Shown here: positions 1 through 8,993 of the stretch, piece by piece
How the letters are laid out: every line of letters starts with the position of its first letter
Numbering within the stretch: position 1 is the first letter of the stretch
Origin: Brasilonema sp. UFV-L1
GTDB lineage: Bacteria; Cyanobacteriota; Cyanobacteriia; Cyanobacteriales; Nostocaceae
Assembly: GCF_012912105.1 (NCBI RefSeq)
Contig: NZ_QMEA01000028.1
Span: 1-55,218 of the forward strand
DNA: 55,218 nt
Direction of reading: 5' to 3'
Translations under genes and position numbers: made by a program
Notes under the pieces: generated by a model
Databases searched by the model: none
The model's input: only the letters and a program-made list of their open reading frames with translations
What the model was told of the DNA's origin: nothing

Positions 1-518
1 CCAGAAATTAAGTTACAGCATCAAACCCCTCATAAAACGCCTCAAGCGGTACCAATAAGTAAGTAGCACACTTAATACAAACTACTTCATAGCCACTATG
101 CCCAACAAGTTACATGCCAACCTTAACCCAATAGCAGTATAATTAATATCCTGTCTTTACAAAGTAATACCCCTAGACCAGACATATCTGCCTGAACTAA
201 CTTGAAAAATCGTAATATTTCTTACATAATTATCCCGATTTTTCGCTCTAGAACAAATCCATCCTGACCGCTACTATACGGAAACGAAGTTTTTACACTT
301 GTATCTTCTGTAGAAATACAGCCCTTTGCTTTGAAACAAGAGGTCAGAATGTTTACCAGCATACCCAAACTGCCCAGCCGTCAAAATTCGATTGAGAAAT
401 TTTCTATGTATATGACTGTGGAGAATAATAAGGGTTACTCAACGATTAAATGGAAAACAGAACCTCAAATGCATTGCAATATTGAGTTATACAAAAGCAG
501 ACACTATAAGTTTGCTAC
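1..518. other. Gene-poor left edge
   Basis: AT-rich DNA with no gene I can support. A weak 9-bp inverted repeat (GAAAAATCG at 204-212, CGATTTTTC at 236-244) is visible. A short open frame at 331-534 has no recognisable family. The stretch may hold unrecognisable upstream parts of the decayed DUF1822 gene that ends at 674. Confidence 0.5.
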
Positions 519-674
519 AAGTTTGCATTGTTAGGAGCAACTCTCCAGGAATTTCAATCACGAACTTAAGATCACTTGATTCAACTGAAACGATTTACAT
601 GCCCAAAAATAAAAACATTCAAAATCCAAGTGACTATCGATAATTTCAGCATTACGGAAGATTTTGTGGTTTAA
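519..674 (+). pseudogene. Decayed 3' end of a DUF1822 gene
   Basis: Read in frame from 519, the DNA encodes a degraded copy of the C-terminus of the intact DUF1822 protein at 8994-10178. The last 34 residues align without a gap: both share IQLKRF, then FxIQV, then ITE(D/N)FV(V/I) and a stop. Further upstream the match continues with a three-codon deletion and an in-frame TAA at 567-569, where the intact gene has CAA (Gln). Upstream of 519 the similarity is lost. The relic lies 20 bp before a CHAT gene. This suggests that the DUF1822-CHAT gene order of the 9-12 kb region was once present here too and has been duplicated or rearranged. The alignment is seen directly; the history is inferred. 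Confidence 0.8.
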
Positions 675-694
675 CAACTTGCGCGATTAGAAAA

Positions 695-3106
695 ATGAGT
701 AAGTTAGTGATCTTAAATTTGGGAAGGGGTACTCTACAAGATGGCTTTCACTTTGTGACTGTTCAACTACAGTCAGAGAATAATTTCAAAATGAGTCAAT
801 TTCAGGGTTGTTTACCAGCAGCCCCAAATCTTCTTGACCTGTATCGTCGTTGGCAATTGCTGTATGATTTAATTTATTCGGCTCGCTCTATAAATATAGG
901 TTTACGTCAACACAAGCTCATTGATGAAGATATTAAAATTGATGAATCTGACATAACTCATGTTTCCGATGCTGAATTTGATAAAGTCTGTCAAAAGTTA
1001 CAAAAAAGCCTGAATAATTGGCTGGATTATCAGGGTTTTCGTTCCATTGAGTTCCAACTAAGAACAAAATTATCCAAGTCAGATGAAATTCGATTTGTGA
1101 TTCAAACTGAAGACAGCTATGTCAGAAAACTACCCTGGCATGTTTGGCGCTTTTTTGAAGATTATCGTTTGGCAGAAGTCGCCTTAAGTCCAATTGAGTT
1201 TGAGTCAGAAAATCAGGTGATCAATTCGGCTCTTAAAGTCAGAATTTTGGCGATTCTGGGGAATAGCACCGGAATTGATACTGATGCTGACAAAAAGTTT
1301 TTGGAAAGCTTGTCATCAGATGCAGAAACGGTATTTTTGGTAGAGCCAACACGCTCAGAATTAAATGAGCAGCTTTGGGATAAGCAGGGATGGGACATTC
1401 TCTTTTTTGCAGGGCATAGTTATAGCAAAGATGATGGGGAAACAGGTTATATACATATAAATCCTAGCGAAAGATTAGCAATTTCGCAGTTAAAAAATGC
1501 TCTGAAGAAAGCTATAGAACGCGGGTTGCAGTTGGCAATTTTTAACTCTTGTGATGGGTTGGGATTAGCACAACAGCTAGATGATTTACATATTCCCCAA
1601 ATGATTGTCATGCGAGAACCCGTACCAGATAAAGTGGCGCAAGAGTTTTTGAAGCGCTTTCTCAAGGGGTTTACTGATAATAAATCGTTTTATTTAGCAG
1701 TGCGGGAAGCGCGGGAACAGTTGCAGGGTTTAGAAAGTGAATTTCCTGGCGCAAGCTGGTTACCTGTGATTTGTCAGAATCCTGCTGTTGTGTCGCCGAC
1801 TTGGAAAGAGTTGCAAAACAGAACTAAAGGCGATCGCCAACCCCGAACCCTACCTGTACGCCAACCCAAACTCAATTTCAAAACAGTTTTGATGATGAGT
1901 TTTCTAGTCACAAGCTTGTTGATGGGGGTGCGCTGGCTTGGGATACTACAAGCATGGGAGTTACAGGCTTTCGATCATTTCATGCGGCTACGATCTCCTG
2001 AAAAACAAGATAAGCGAATTTTGATAGTTACAATCACCGAAGATGATTTGAAATTACCAGAACAAAAGGAAAGAAGAGGATCACTCTCTGATCTCGCACT
2101 CGCCCGACTTTTGGAAAAACTTGCACCCCTCCAACCAAAAGCCATTGGCTTAGATATCTATCGTGATGAGTCATCACAACCCAAGCAAGCTTCTTTGGCG
2201 ACTCAATTCAAAACAGATAACAGGTTGTTTGTGATTTGCAAAGTTAAAGAACGCACAAATAACCGTTCGGGGAATTCACCTCCAAAGGGAGTTCCACCAG
2301 AACGCCAAGGATTTAGTGATGTTGTTCAAGACGCAGACGGCGTTTTGCGTCGTCATTTATTAGCAATGCAACCAGCAGATCCAACATCTCCTTGTACCAC
2401 GCCCTACGCCTTTAACACCCAACTGGCGTTCTACTACTTGGAAAAGGAGGGTATTAATCCCAAGTACACCAAAGCAGGGGATTTGCAGCTAGGTAACGTT
2501 GTTTTTAAGCGGTTGCGATCGCACATGGGCGGCTATCAACAAGTAGATACAGGAGGCTATCAAATCTTGCTCAATTACCGCTCTTACCACCATTCTCCTT
2601 TAGAAATTGCCCCAACAGTCACGCTAAAAGAAGTTCTCAAGGGTATGCTTAAGCCTGAACAAGTGAAAGACCGAATTGTCCTCATCGGTGTCACCGCTGA
2701 AAGTGTCCGTGATTATATTCCTACTCCCTACAGTGCTCAGCAAGAATTTTACCAAAAAATGCCAGGTGTTATTATGCAAGCGCAAATGATCAGTCAAATC
2801 ATTAGTGCGGTTAAAGATGGGCGACTTTTGTTGTCAGTGTTACCTGTTTGGGGCGAAGTCTTGTGGATTTGCAGTTGGTCTTTTGTTGGAGGTTTTATCG
2901 TTTGGCGCTGTCGGTCAGGACGACTAATCATACTGGGGGGTGGAAGCGCAATAGGCATTTTATACTTTTTTTGCTTAATTTTGTTTTGCTCTGGGATTTG
3001 GGTTCCCCTCGTCCCGTCAGCCTCAGTTTTAGTCATGACTGGCGGTACTGTGGCGATTTACCTGACTTCACTACAAAGGCAGCGACAACTGATTTTTAAA
3101 ACTTAA
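695..3106 (+). CDS. CHAT protease-CHASE2 sensor membrane protein
   Basis: An 803-residue protein. The N-terminal two fifths form a CHAT (caspase-like) protease domain, with the predicted catalytic histidine in FFAGHS (His241) and cysteine in FNSCDG (Cys286). A membrane helix follows at about 396-416, then a CHASE2 extracytoplasmic sensor domain (motif PERQGF and the VLIGVTA stretch), then about three C-terminal helices. This predicts a cytoplasmic protease controlled by an envelope sensor. The start MSKLVI is shared with the paralogues at 10407 and 12004. The DUF928 gene starts 24 bp downstream, so an operon is likely. CHAT-CHASE2 fusions are known from cyanobacteria; the ligand and substrate are not known. 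Its CHAT domain is clearly more diverged than those of the other two copies. Confidence 0.9.
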   Translation: MSKLVILNLGRGTLQDGFHFVTVQLQSENNFKMSQFQGCLPAAPNLLDLYRRWQLLYDLIYSARSINIGLRQHKLIDEDIKIDESDITHVSDAEFDKVCQKLQKSLNNWLDYQGFRSIEFQLRTKLSKSDEIRFVIQTEDSYVRKLPWHVWRFFEDYRLAEVALSPIEFESENQVINSALKVRILAILGNSTGIDTDADKKFLESLSSDAETVFLVEPTRSELNEQLWDKQGWDILFFAGHSYSKDDGETGYIHINPSERLAISQLKNALKKAIERGLQLAIFNSCDGLGLAQQLDDLHIPQMIVMREPVPDKVAQEFLKRFLKGFTDNKSFYLAVREAREQLQGLESEFPGASWLPVICQNPAVVSPTWKELQNRTKGDRQPRTLPVRQPKLNFKTVLMMSFLVTSLLMGVRWLGILQAWELQAFDHFMRLRSPEKQDKRILIVTITEDDLKLPEQKERRGSLSDLALARLLEKLAPLQPKAIGLDIYRDESSQPKQASLATQFKTDNRLFVICKVKERTNNRSGNSPPKGVPPERQGFSDVVQDADGVLRRHLLAMQPADPTSPCTTPYAFNTQLAFYYLEKEGINPKYTKAGDLQLGNVVFKRLRSHMGGYQQVDTGGYQILLNYRSYHHSPLEIAPTVTLKEVLKGMLKPEQVKDRIVLIGVTAESVRDYIPTPYSAQQEFYQKMPGVIMQAQMISQIISAVKDGRLLLSVLPVWGEVLWICSWSFVGGFIVWRCRSGRLIILGGGSAIGILYFFCLILFCSGIWVPLVPSASVLVMTGGTVAIYLTSLQRQRQLIFKT

Positions 3107-3130
3107 AGCATTATAAACATTATAAAAAAG

Positions 3131-3943
3131 ATGAAATTATTTGTGCAAAAGATTCAACTTTCCTACGCCATCAGTTTTATATTCCTTAGCTGTATACAAG
3201 TGCGGGCACAACCTGTTAACTCTCTTCGTGTTGGGCAAAACCCAACATTAGAACCCAAGGGACAATTCAACCAATCATTGATTTTCGCTGCGCCGCCCCC
3301 ACCACCAGACATCGGGGAACCAGGTAAGCGAACAGAAGCAGGTAGCCGTGGCTGTGGAGGAAACACGAATAAGCCCCTGGCTTCTGTTTCTCGAAAGCGT
3401 CTCACAGCTTTAGTACCTGTTTATTCAAAGTCAGAATTGGTGTATGCAGCAACGATTGCTGAGTATCCTAGTTTCTGGTTTTATGTTCCTTATTCGTCGT
3501 CGTTGGCTTATGGAGAATTTGTGCTAGAAGATGAAGCACAAAATCAGACTATTTACAAGACTTCTTTGACAGAGACACCAGGAGTCATTAGCCTGAATTT
3601 ACCATCAAAAGCAGCACCTCTGAAAGTGGGTAAGCGATATCACTGGTATTTCAATATTTACTGTCAGAGGGATAAGCAAATTATTGCGAATGTTGAGGGA
3701 CATGTAAAACGGGAGCAACTCAACTGGGCTTTGAAAACTCAATTGGAAAAAGCAACACCCAGCCAACGGGTAAACCTTTATGCTGCTAATGGTATTTGGT
3801 ATGAAGCACTGAGTGCTGCTAATGAACTGCGTCGAAGAAATGGGCAAGAAACTTCTTGGGCTGCGCTGTTGCAAACTGTTGGTTTGAATGATGTTGCAAC
3901 TGAACCAAAAGTGGAATGCTGCACTTTAGAAAATCAGCAGTGA
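3131..3943 (+). CDS. DUF928 family exported protein
   Basis: A 270-residue protein. A signal peptide ends near VRAQP (about residue 27). It is followed by a Pro-rich stretch and the DUF928 hallmark of a Gly/Arg-rich turn with Cys (AGSRGCGG). The middle, with FWFYVPY and a KRYHWYF-like strand, is typical of the family. It is expected in the periplasm or outer envelope. DUF928 genes in cyanobacteria commonly sit beside CHAT and haemagglutinin-like genes, as here; their function is unknown. It starts 24 bp after the CHAT-CHASE2 gene and ends 9 bp from the convergent exoprotein gene. A second, diverged DUF928 gene lies at 27216-28043. Confidence 0.85.
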   Translation: MKLFVQKIQLSYAISFIFLSCIQVRAQPVNSLRVGQNPTLEPKGQFNQSLIFAAPPPPPDIGEPGKRTEAGSRGCGGNTNKPLASVSRKRLTALVPVYSKSELVYAATIAEYPSFWFYVPYSSSLAYGEFVLEDEAQNQTIYKTSLTETPGVISLNLPSKAAPLKVGKRYHWYFNIYCQRDKQIIANVEGHVKREQLNWALKTQLEKATPSQRVNLYAANGIWYEALSAANELRRRNGQETSWAALLQTVGLNDVATEPKVECCTLENQQ

Positions 3944-3952
3944 AGTCCAACG

Positions 3953-6295
3953 CTAACTTGCTGTGCAATATGCGGAATTATACCAAGAGTTATGGGAAGT
4001 GCTAGGATAATTTGCTACGAGGAGGACTTCCCCTTTTGCGTTTACTATCCAACCAGTTGCTTCTACAATCCGTTCTGGTGTATCTGGTGTAGCGGTAATT
4101 GTTTTAATGGTAACAACTGGACTTTTGCGATGATCACTGCTGGGATTAAGAGTTATCAAATCTACTTGAACCGCATCAGTGTTCAGGGGTTCACTTGGGT
4201 TGGGCGGTAAGCCACCGCGTCCGGTGATCGTAAATTGGCTCTTCGCTAGAGGGCTACCTGCAGTACAGGTTTGGGCTACTTTGGTGTCAACTGGTACTGA
4301 TGGTAAGTTGACTAAGCCACTGTTGGGATTAATATCAGGTGAATTGATAATCACCTCACCATTCAACTGAGGGTTCTGTAACGAAATAGCGGTGATATCA
4401 CTCAGCGGAGTTGATTGTTCACGGCGCTCTATCCCGAAGACTCCCTGAGCTGTAATATCGATGAAACCACCTCTACCCTTAGAAGCATTGGCGGTAATGT
4501 CGCTATTTTCTACAGGAACAGAGACTAAAAATTTGGTGTTGATATTAATATTGCCACCATCCCCGTTACCGCCTGCTGAAGTGGATATCGTACTACCACG
4601 GCGCAACTGCAACAAGTCCGCTACCTCCAGCTTAATATCCCCGCCTTGACCTGATTCGGTTCGAGCTGAAATTTTCCCTTGGTTATCTAGCTTAATGGAT
4701 CTCGCTTGTACCTCAAGCTTGCCTGCATCCCCTGATCCTTCAGACTGAACAAACAAGCCGCTGGAATTCTTACCATCTGTTCCACTCAGTTCTACGTCAG
4801 AAGCGTTAATTGTTAAACTTCCGGCTTTCCCTGTACTGACACTAGAAGCTGATATTACTCCCACATTGCTGGTACTCAATCGTCTGGTGATAATCGTCAA
4901 ATCTCCGGCATTTCCAGCACCTTCAGTTTGAGTAAATAAGCCACTTCTATCAACCAGTTCCACAGCATCGGAAGCCTTCACAGATAAATTTCCCCCTTGT
5001 CCTACTCCATAGGTGGTAGTTGATATGAATGCATGTTGCTGGACACTTAAGCGTCTAGTATCAATTGCCAAATTTCCTGCATTTCCAGAACCTTCAGCTT
5101 GAGTAACCAAGGCACTGCTGTCAACCAATTTCACAAACTCTGAGGCACGGATGGTAAGATTTCCTCCCTGTCCCTTCCCTAAGGTACTCGTTCTTACCAA
5201 TGAATTGTCGCTCTGGATACTTAATTGTCCAGTTTCAATCGTCACGTTTCCCCCACTTTCAGTCCCTGTTTGTGTAACATCGGCTGTTATCCGTGAGCCT
5301 TCACTGAGAGTGATCCCCTTAGTTGTATGGATAAGTATGTCTCCACCAGCCTCTGTACCTTGTGTGTCGGCATAAACGCGTGCTTCTTTTGTCATATCCA
5401 ATTGATTGCCCCGGATTTGAATGTCACCACCACCAGGACCGCTAGCATTGACAAACGCCTTATCTTCAAGCCGGATATCTCTAAAAGTATTAACCTGGTC
5501 GTACCCAAGAACCCAACTGTTATTTCTGTAATTCAAGCTAACTTCCCCAACGCCTGCCACACTACCCAGCGCAATCTGTCCTCCAGGCGCTGTCATGACT
5601 CCCCCTGGAAGGTTGACCGAACCACCCACCAGTGCCAGGGTTTTGCCGGGAGCAACCTGCAAACCACCAGGCAACGGCACACCTTTATCATCCAAAACTG
5701 GATTACCCGTGGTGGGGTCTATTACGAGGACGCGGGATTCATTACGGATTTCTCCCGGAGTTTGCCCAAACTGCAAACCGATAGGAACACTTACCGTTAG
5801 CAGAGGTGTGTTTTGGGGAGCCTTTGTACTAAATTCTGTGCCATCAGCAAATTTCAGGCTACTCGCTGTACTTGCTAAGAAAGAACCACCAATGTTCAAT
5901 TGAGCATTAGGACCAAAAATGATCCCATTCGGATTAATCAAAAACAGGTTAGCAATGCCATTGGCTTTAATCACACCATTGATGTTAGAAACTGACCCAC
6001 CCGTGACGCGGCTGATGATGTTTTGAATATCTAAAGCGTTGTTGAAGAAAGCGGTAGAACCAGTAGGGACAGAAAACTCCCCAAAGCTATGGAATAAGTT
6101 GCTTCCTACTTGGGTTCCACCTTCAATCATAATTCTCGTGTTCCCCTCTAATCTGACGCTGGAATTATTGGGTAGAGTGCTATCGGGTGTTATCTGAGCA
6201 AAGGTGCAATCCCAAGAAAAAGCAAATGCACCACTAATTGCTAAAGAACTGGCTAGCCCTAATGATCGGCACCAACCGCCGCAGTTTTGAGCCAT
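3953..6295 (-). CDS. Two-partner-secretion filamentous haemagglutinin-like exoprotein
   Basis: A 780-residue secreted protein. It has a signal peptide (cleavage likely after CTFA, near residue 33), then a TPS/haemagglutination-activity domain (LPNNS start, [18 protein letters not shown], about residues 35-260). A Gly/Asn-rich passenger follows with repeated GNAG/GQGGN blocks, predicted to form a beta-helix. The C-terminus carries the family tail (GRGGLP, then IVEATGWIV). Family knowledge: such proteins cross the outer membrane through a TpsB partner and act at the cell surface. No TpsB gene is in this window. It is the diverged fourth member of the exoprotein set and the only one on the minus strand. 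A GAGGT sequence lies upstream of the ATG. Confidence 0.9.
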   Translation of the reverse strand: MAQNCGGWCRSLGLASSLAISGAFAFSWDCTFAQITPDSTLPNNSSVRLEGNTRIMIEGGTQVGSNLFHSFGEFSVPTGSTAFFNNALDIQNIISRVTGGSVSNINGVIKANGIANLFLINPNGIIFGPNAQLNIGGSFLASTASSLKFADGTEFSTKAPQNTPLLTVSVPIGLQFGQTPGEIRNESRVLVIDPTTGNPVLDDKGVPLPGGLQVAPGKTLALVGGSVNLPGGVMTAPGGQIALGSVAGVGEVSLNYRNNSWVLGYDQVNTFRDIRLEDKAFVNASGPGGGDIQIRGNQLDMTKEARVYADTQGTEAGGDILIHTTKGITLSEGSRITADVTQTGTESGGNVTIETGQLSIQSDNSLVRTSTLGKGQGGNLTIRASEFVKLVDSSALVTQAEGSGNAGNLAIDTRRLSVQQHAFISTTTYGVGQGGNLSVKASDAVELVDRSGLFTQTEGAGNAGDLTIITRRLSTSNVGVISASSVSTGKAGSLTINASDVELSGTDGKNSSGLFVQSEGSGDAGKLEVQARSIKLDNQGKISARTESGQGGDIKLEVADLLQLRRGSTISTSAGGNGDGGNININTKFLVSVPVENSDITANASKGRGGFIDITAQGVFGIERREQSTPLSDITAISLQNPQLNGEVIINSPDINPNSGLVNLPSVPVDTKVAQTCTAGSPLAKSQFTITGRGGLPPNPSEPLNTDAVQVDLITLNPSSDHRKSPVVTIKTITATPDTPERIVEATGWIVNAKGEVLLVANYPSTSHNSWYNSAYCTAS

Positions 6296-6600
6296 CTGGT
6301 GAAATTACCTCGATAGAAGAAACAGCGCTTGTCAGTAGTTGCAATCTCTTTCAAGTTAGCGGTGAGCCTTTAAGCTCTAGCATCAAGTAAATGCAACCTT
6401 AGTATAAAATAGCTAACTATAAAAGGTCACCGTTAGTTGTGATCTAAACCACTAAGAAGCAGTGTTTGGCTAAGAAGTAAGATGGTGATTTCAAGCAAGG
6501 GCAGGTTTGAAATCATGGGAAACGCTCCCTTTGTTATGCAAGATTTTGCGTCCTCTTGTGGATAACGTTAATTAGTTGACGATAGCTAACAAACTCAAAT
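6296..6600. other. Intergenic region upstream of the minus-strand exoprotein
   Basis: No gene recognised. It must contain the promoter and leader of the exoprotein transcribed leftwards from 6295. Confidence 0.5.
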
Positions 6601-6733
6601 GTAAGTAAGTCGGCACAAATAAACGGAACTATCTAACAGAATGTAAAATGCACAAAATCCTTGCGATTGCTTCGTTTTACTTCGTTCCACTCGCTGCGGA
6701 CATACCTTGAAATTTTTACGCCGACTTACTTAC
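6601..6733. mobile_element. MITE-like element with 14-bp perfect terminal inverted repeats
   Basis: GTAAGTAAGTCGGC at 6601-6614 is repeated as its exact reverse complement at 6720-6733. The 133 bp between the outer ends carry no gene. Length, perfect ends and lack of coding capacity fit a non-autonomous transposable element (MITE). No clear target duplication is visible. It lies just downstream of the 109-residue hypothetical gene. Confidence 0.6.
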
Positions 6734-6752
6734 TTTATTTTCACGAAAGTGT

Positions 6753-7082
6753 CTAATTACTATTGATTTTTGGAAAGGTGGGCGTTCTAGAAGGATCATC
6801 AGAAGTAATAGAATCAGCAGCTACTTCATCAGTATGGAGACTAATAAAATGCGCAAAATTATGATGATCTCCACTCCCACCTACAATATTTTTAGCCTCC
6901 TCAAGTGCAAGTTCCTGCTCAACAGATGATATCAAATTTGGTAGCCTTTGAATCATTAAAAAACCGCTGCAAATGCTGAGGGCGCAGAGACAGAGGAAGG
7001 ATAAATAACTGCGATACAAACAGATTTGAGATGATTCAGTAGGCTTTAAATCAGAAATTTGTACTTTAGAAGGAAGACGCAT
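6753..7082 (-). CDS. Hypothetical single-pass membrane protein
   Basis: A 109-residue protein of no family I recognise. A GAGGT ribosome-binding site lies about 8 bp before the ATG. There is one hydrophobic segment (about residues 24-46), then a polar tail rich in acidic and Ser/Thr residues. It points away from the sigma-like gene, separated by about 700 bp, and towards the minus-strand exoprotein. The good ribosome-binding site is the main reason for believing it is real. Confidence 0.5.
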   Translation of the reverse strand: MRLPSKVQISDLKPTESSQICLYRSYLSFLCLCALSICSGFLMIQRLPNLISSVEQELALEEAKNIVGGSGDHHNFAHFISLHTDEVAADSITSDDPSRTPTFPKINSN

Positions 7083-7777
7083 TGTAAAAACCTCATTGAT
7101 AAAATTTACTGGCTGTGAACATCACAGGAGTGAAATTTAGTAGATTATCTCCCCCTTAGTAGTCCAAGCAACCTCTAATTATTTTTCTGTCCAAGTAACG
7201 AGTTTTACGCAAAACCTAATATTTATTTACAAAACTTCATTAATAGATAACTGCATAAATGCAAAATTCAGTACTAGTACTCACGCCGCTTCGATCTAGA
7301 GTGATTCAGACTCGTTCCCATGTAGAGTATCTGTCATTACCCAGATTTTTTCATTCACAGGCGTTAAGCGTAGCTCTCCGTAGGAATCGCCCTAAAAATC
7401 AGATGAAAAATCAGATTTTACAAAGATAGGACTTACGCACTCGCGACGAAAAATAAGGCTTTGCGATTGCTTCCCTTTGATCGCAATGACTCCAATTGCG
7501 TTATTTTTGCGTAAGTCCTGAAAGACTCATTTTTCCGTTGTCATTTTTAAGGTTGATACAAATAAAAAGCAGAGAGCACCTGAGCAGGGGATAAGTATCT
7601 TCTACAAACATATAAAAGACAACAACAGACAATAAATGTGCGGCATTTGATTGCATGCTCAGGCAAGCAATGTCTTGCGATAAGCTGTAGAAACGTCTAT
7701 GCCTATGGCTTATCCTTAACTGATAGTTGCTTCAGTCCTGTTCAATTTATGTTTTGAATTTATATTTTTAATTGCTT
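7083..7777. other. Intergenic region before the sigma-like gene
   Basis: About 700 bp without a supported gene. It contains the 92-bp inverted-repeat element at 7428-7519 and should contain the promoters of the divergent genes on each side. Confidence 0.5.
7428..7519. mobile_element. Small MITE-like element
   Basis: AGGACTTACGCA at 7428-7439 is matched by its perfect inverse TGCGTAAGTCCT at 7508-7519. The interior includes a further palindromic stretch (TTGCGATTG / ATCGCAA). The 12-bp ends and 92-bp length fit a non-autonomous element. A related half end (TGTAAGTCCT) occurs at 11989-11998. Confidence 0.6.
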
Positions 7778-8974
7778 ATGCGTCCTCGCCAAGAAATTAC
7801 GGATATGTTCTCAACCTTCGCGCAGTTGGAAGGAGACAGATTCAGCAAATGGTTGACTGATCATAAACTGTATAAAAACATCCAAAATCACTTGGATCAT
7901 TCATCAGAAGCACTGAAATCAGAAAACTTTTGGGCGCTTTACTGGCATAAGCACTGGCGCTCTGGCTCAAATAACCTTGCAAAAATGCATTTGTTAGCTT
8001 ATTTACAAGAGTCATGTTATTGGACGGCTTCAAAAACAGTTGCCAAATTTACTCTTAGGCAACATAGTCTAGCTGATTACTTCCAAATGGCGATCGCTGA
8101 AGTCGAAACAATTCTTAAAGACTTCAATCCGGAAAAATGCTCTAGTTTCAAAGCCTACGCCATTATGGCAATTCCCAGTCGGCTGAAAGATATTTTACGC
8201 CAACGCAAGGAAGCTGATCTTTGCACCAATTGGGCATTGTTACGTAAAGTGAGCAAAAAGCTGCTTAGTGAAGCTTTGAGTGAAGCTGGTTTATCACAAA
8301 GCGCAATTGCTCAATATCGCTTAGCTTGGACTTGTTTCAAACAACTGTACGTCCAAAACCAACCAGGAGGTACCAGTAAGTTACCAGAACCGAATCGTCA
8401 ACTTTGGGAAGCGATCGCCAACCTCTACAACCACCAACGCCAAAGCCAACTCACTCAACCAACTCTCGCATGCAACGCACAGACAATTGAACAGTGGTTA
8501 ACCCAGACAGCTCTCTACGTGCGAGCTTATCTGTTTCCACCAGTAAAATCTCTAAATGCTTTCAAGCAAAATGATGACACGACAGTAACGTTTGATTTGC
8601 CAGACCCATCCTCATCATCACCAATGGCTGATATCATAGCCCAAGAGGATGTCCAAAATCGACAAAACCAAATATCTCAGATGTCTGCTGTATTGTTAAA
8701 AGCTTTACAGAACATGGATGTAAAAACCCAAGAAGTACTGAAACTTTACTACCAACAGGGACTCACTCAGCAGCAGATAATGCAACAGTTGCAGATGAGT
8801 CAGCCTACGGTGTCTCGCAGACTGGTTAAAGGTAGAGAATCAATGCTTGCAGCATTAATTAAGTGGAGCCAGGATTTGAATATTTCTGTGAACTCCAACC
8901 AAATTAAAGATATGAGTCTTGCTTTGGAAGAATGGTTGAGAAACCAGTATGGTGAGTACAACATGAATCCATAG
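7778..8974 (+). CDS. Sigma-70-like regulator with C-terminal helix-turn-helix
   Basis: A 398-residue protein. ATG at 7778 is preferred over an in-frame TTG two codons upstream. Residues 115-145 (FNPEKCSSFKAYA, then RLKDILR) resemble sigma region 2. Residues 319-358 form a sigma region 4-type helix-turn-helix (TQEVLKLYYQQGLTQQQI, then MSQPTVSRRL). The middle is long and unusual for a housekeeping sigma factor, so it is best called sigma-like. The DUF1822 gene starts 19 bp after the stop, so the two are almost certainly co-transcribed. A strong terminator follows that pair at 10235-10301. The link with CHAT genes downstream suggests that proteolysis may control its activity; that is inference. 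Confidence 0.8.
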   Translation: MRPRQEITDMFSTFAQLEGDRFSKWLTDHKLYKNIQNHLDHSSEALKSENFWALYWHKHWRSGSNNLAKMHLLAYLQESCYWTASKTVAKFTLRQHSLADYFQMAIAEVETILKDFNPEKCSSFKAYAIMAIPSRLKDILRQRKEADLCTNWALLRKVSKKLLSEALSEAGLSQSAIAQYRLAWTCFKQLYVQNQPGGTSKLPEPNRQLWEAIANLYNHQRQSQLTQPTLACNAQTIEQWLTQTALYVRAYLFPPVKSLNAFKQNDDTTVTFDLPDPSSSSPMADIIAQEDVQNRQNQISQMSAVLLKALQNMDVKTQEVLKLYYQQGLTQQQIMQQLQMSQPTVSRRLVKGRESMLAALIKWSQDLNISVNSNQIKDMSLALEEWLRNQYGEYNMNP

Positions 8975-8993
8975 TTTTCACAAGGTAGTAAAA

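Noticed and set aside
331-534. Short open frame of 67 codons (TTG start, inner ATG at 349)
   Set aside because: No family or domain recognised, and it overlaps the region where DUF1822 has decayed. An AGAGG precedes the inner ATG, but that alone is not enough.
5327-5800. Long plus-strand open frame inside the minus-strand exoprotein
   Set aside because: Antisense shadow of a repeat-rich gene; similar shadows occur opposite exoproteins A, B and C (15456-16100, 19912-20439, 23320-23727).
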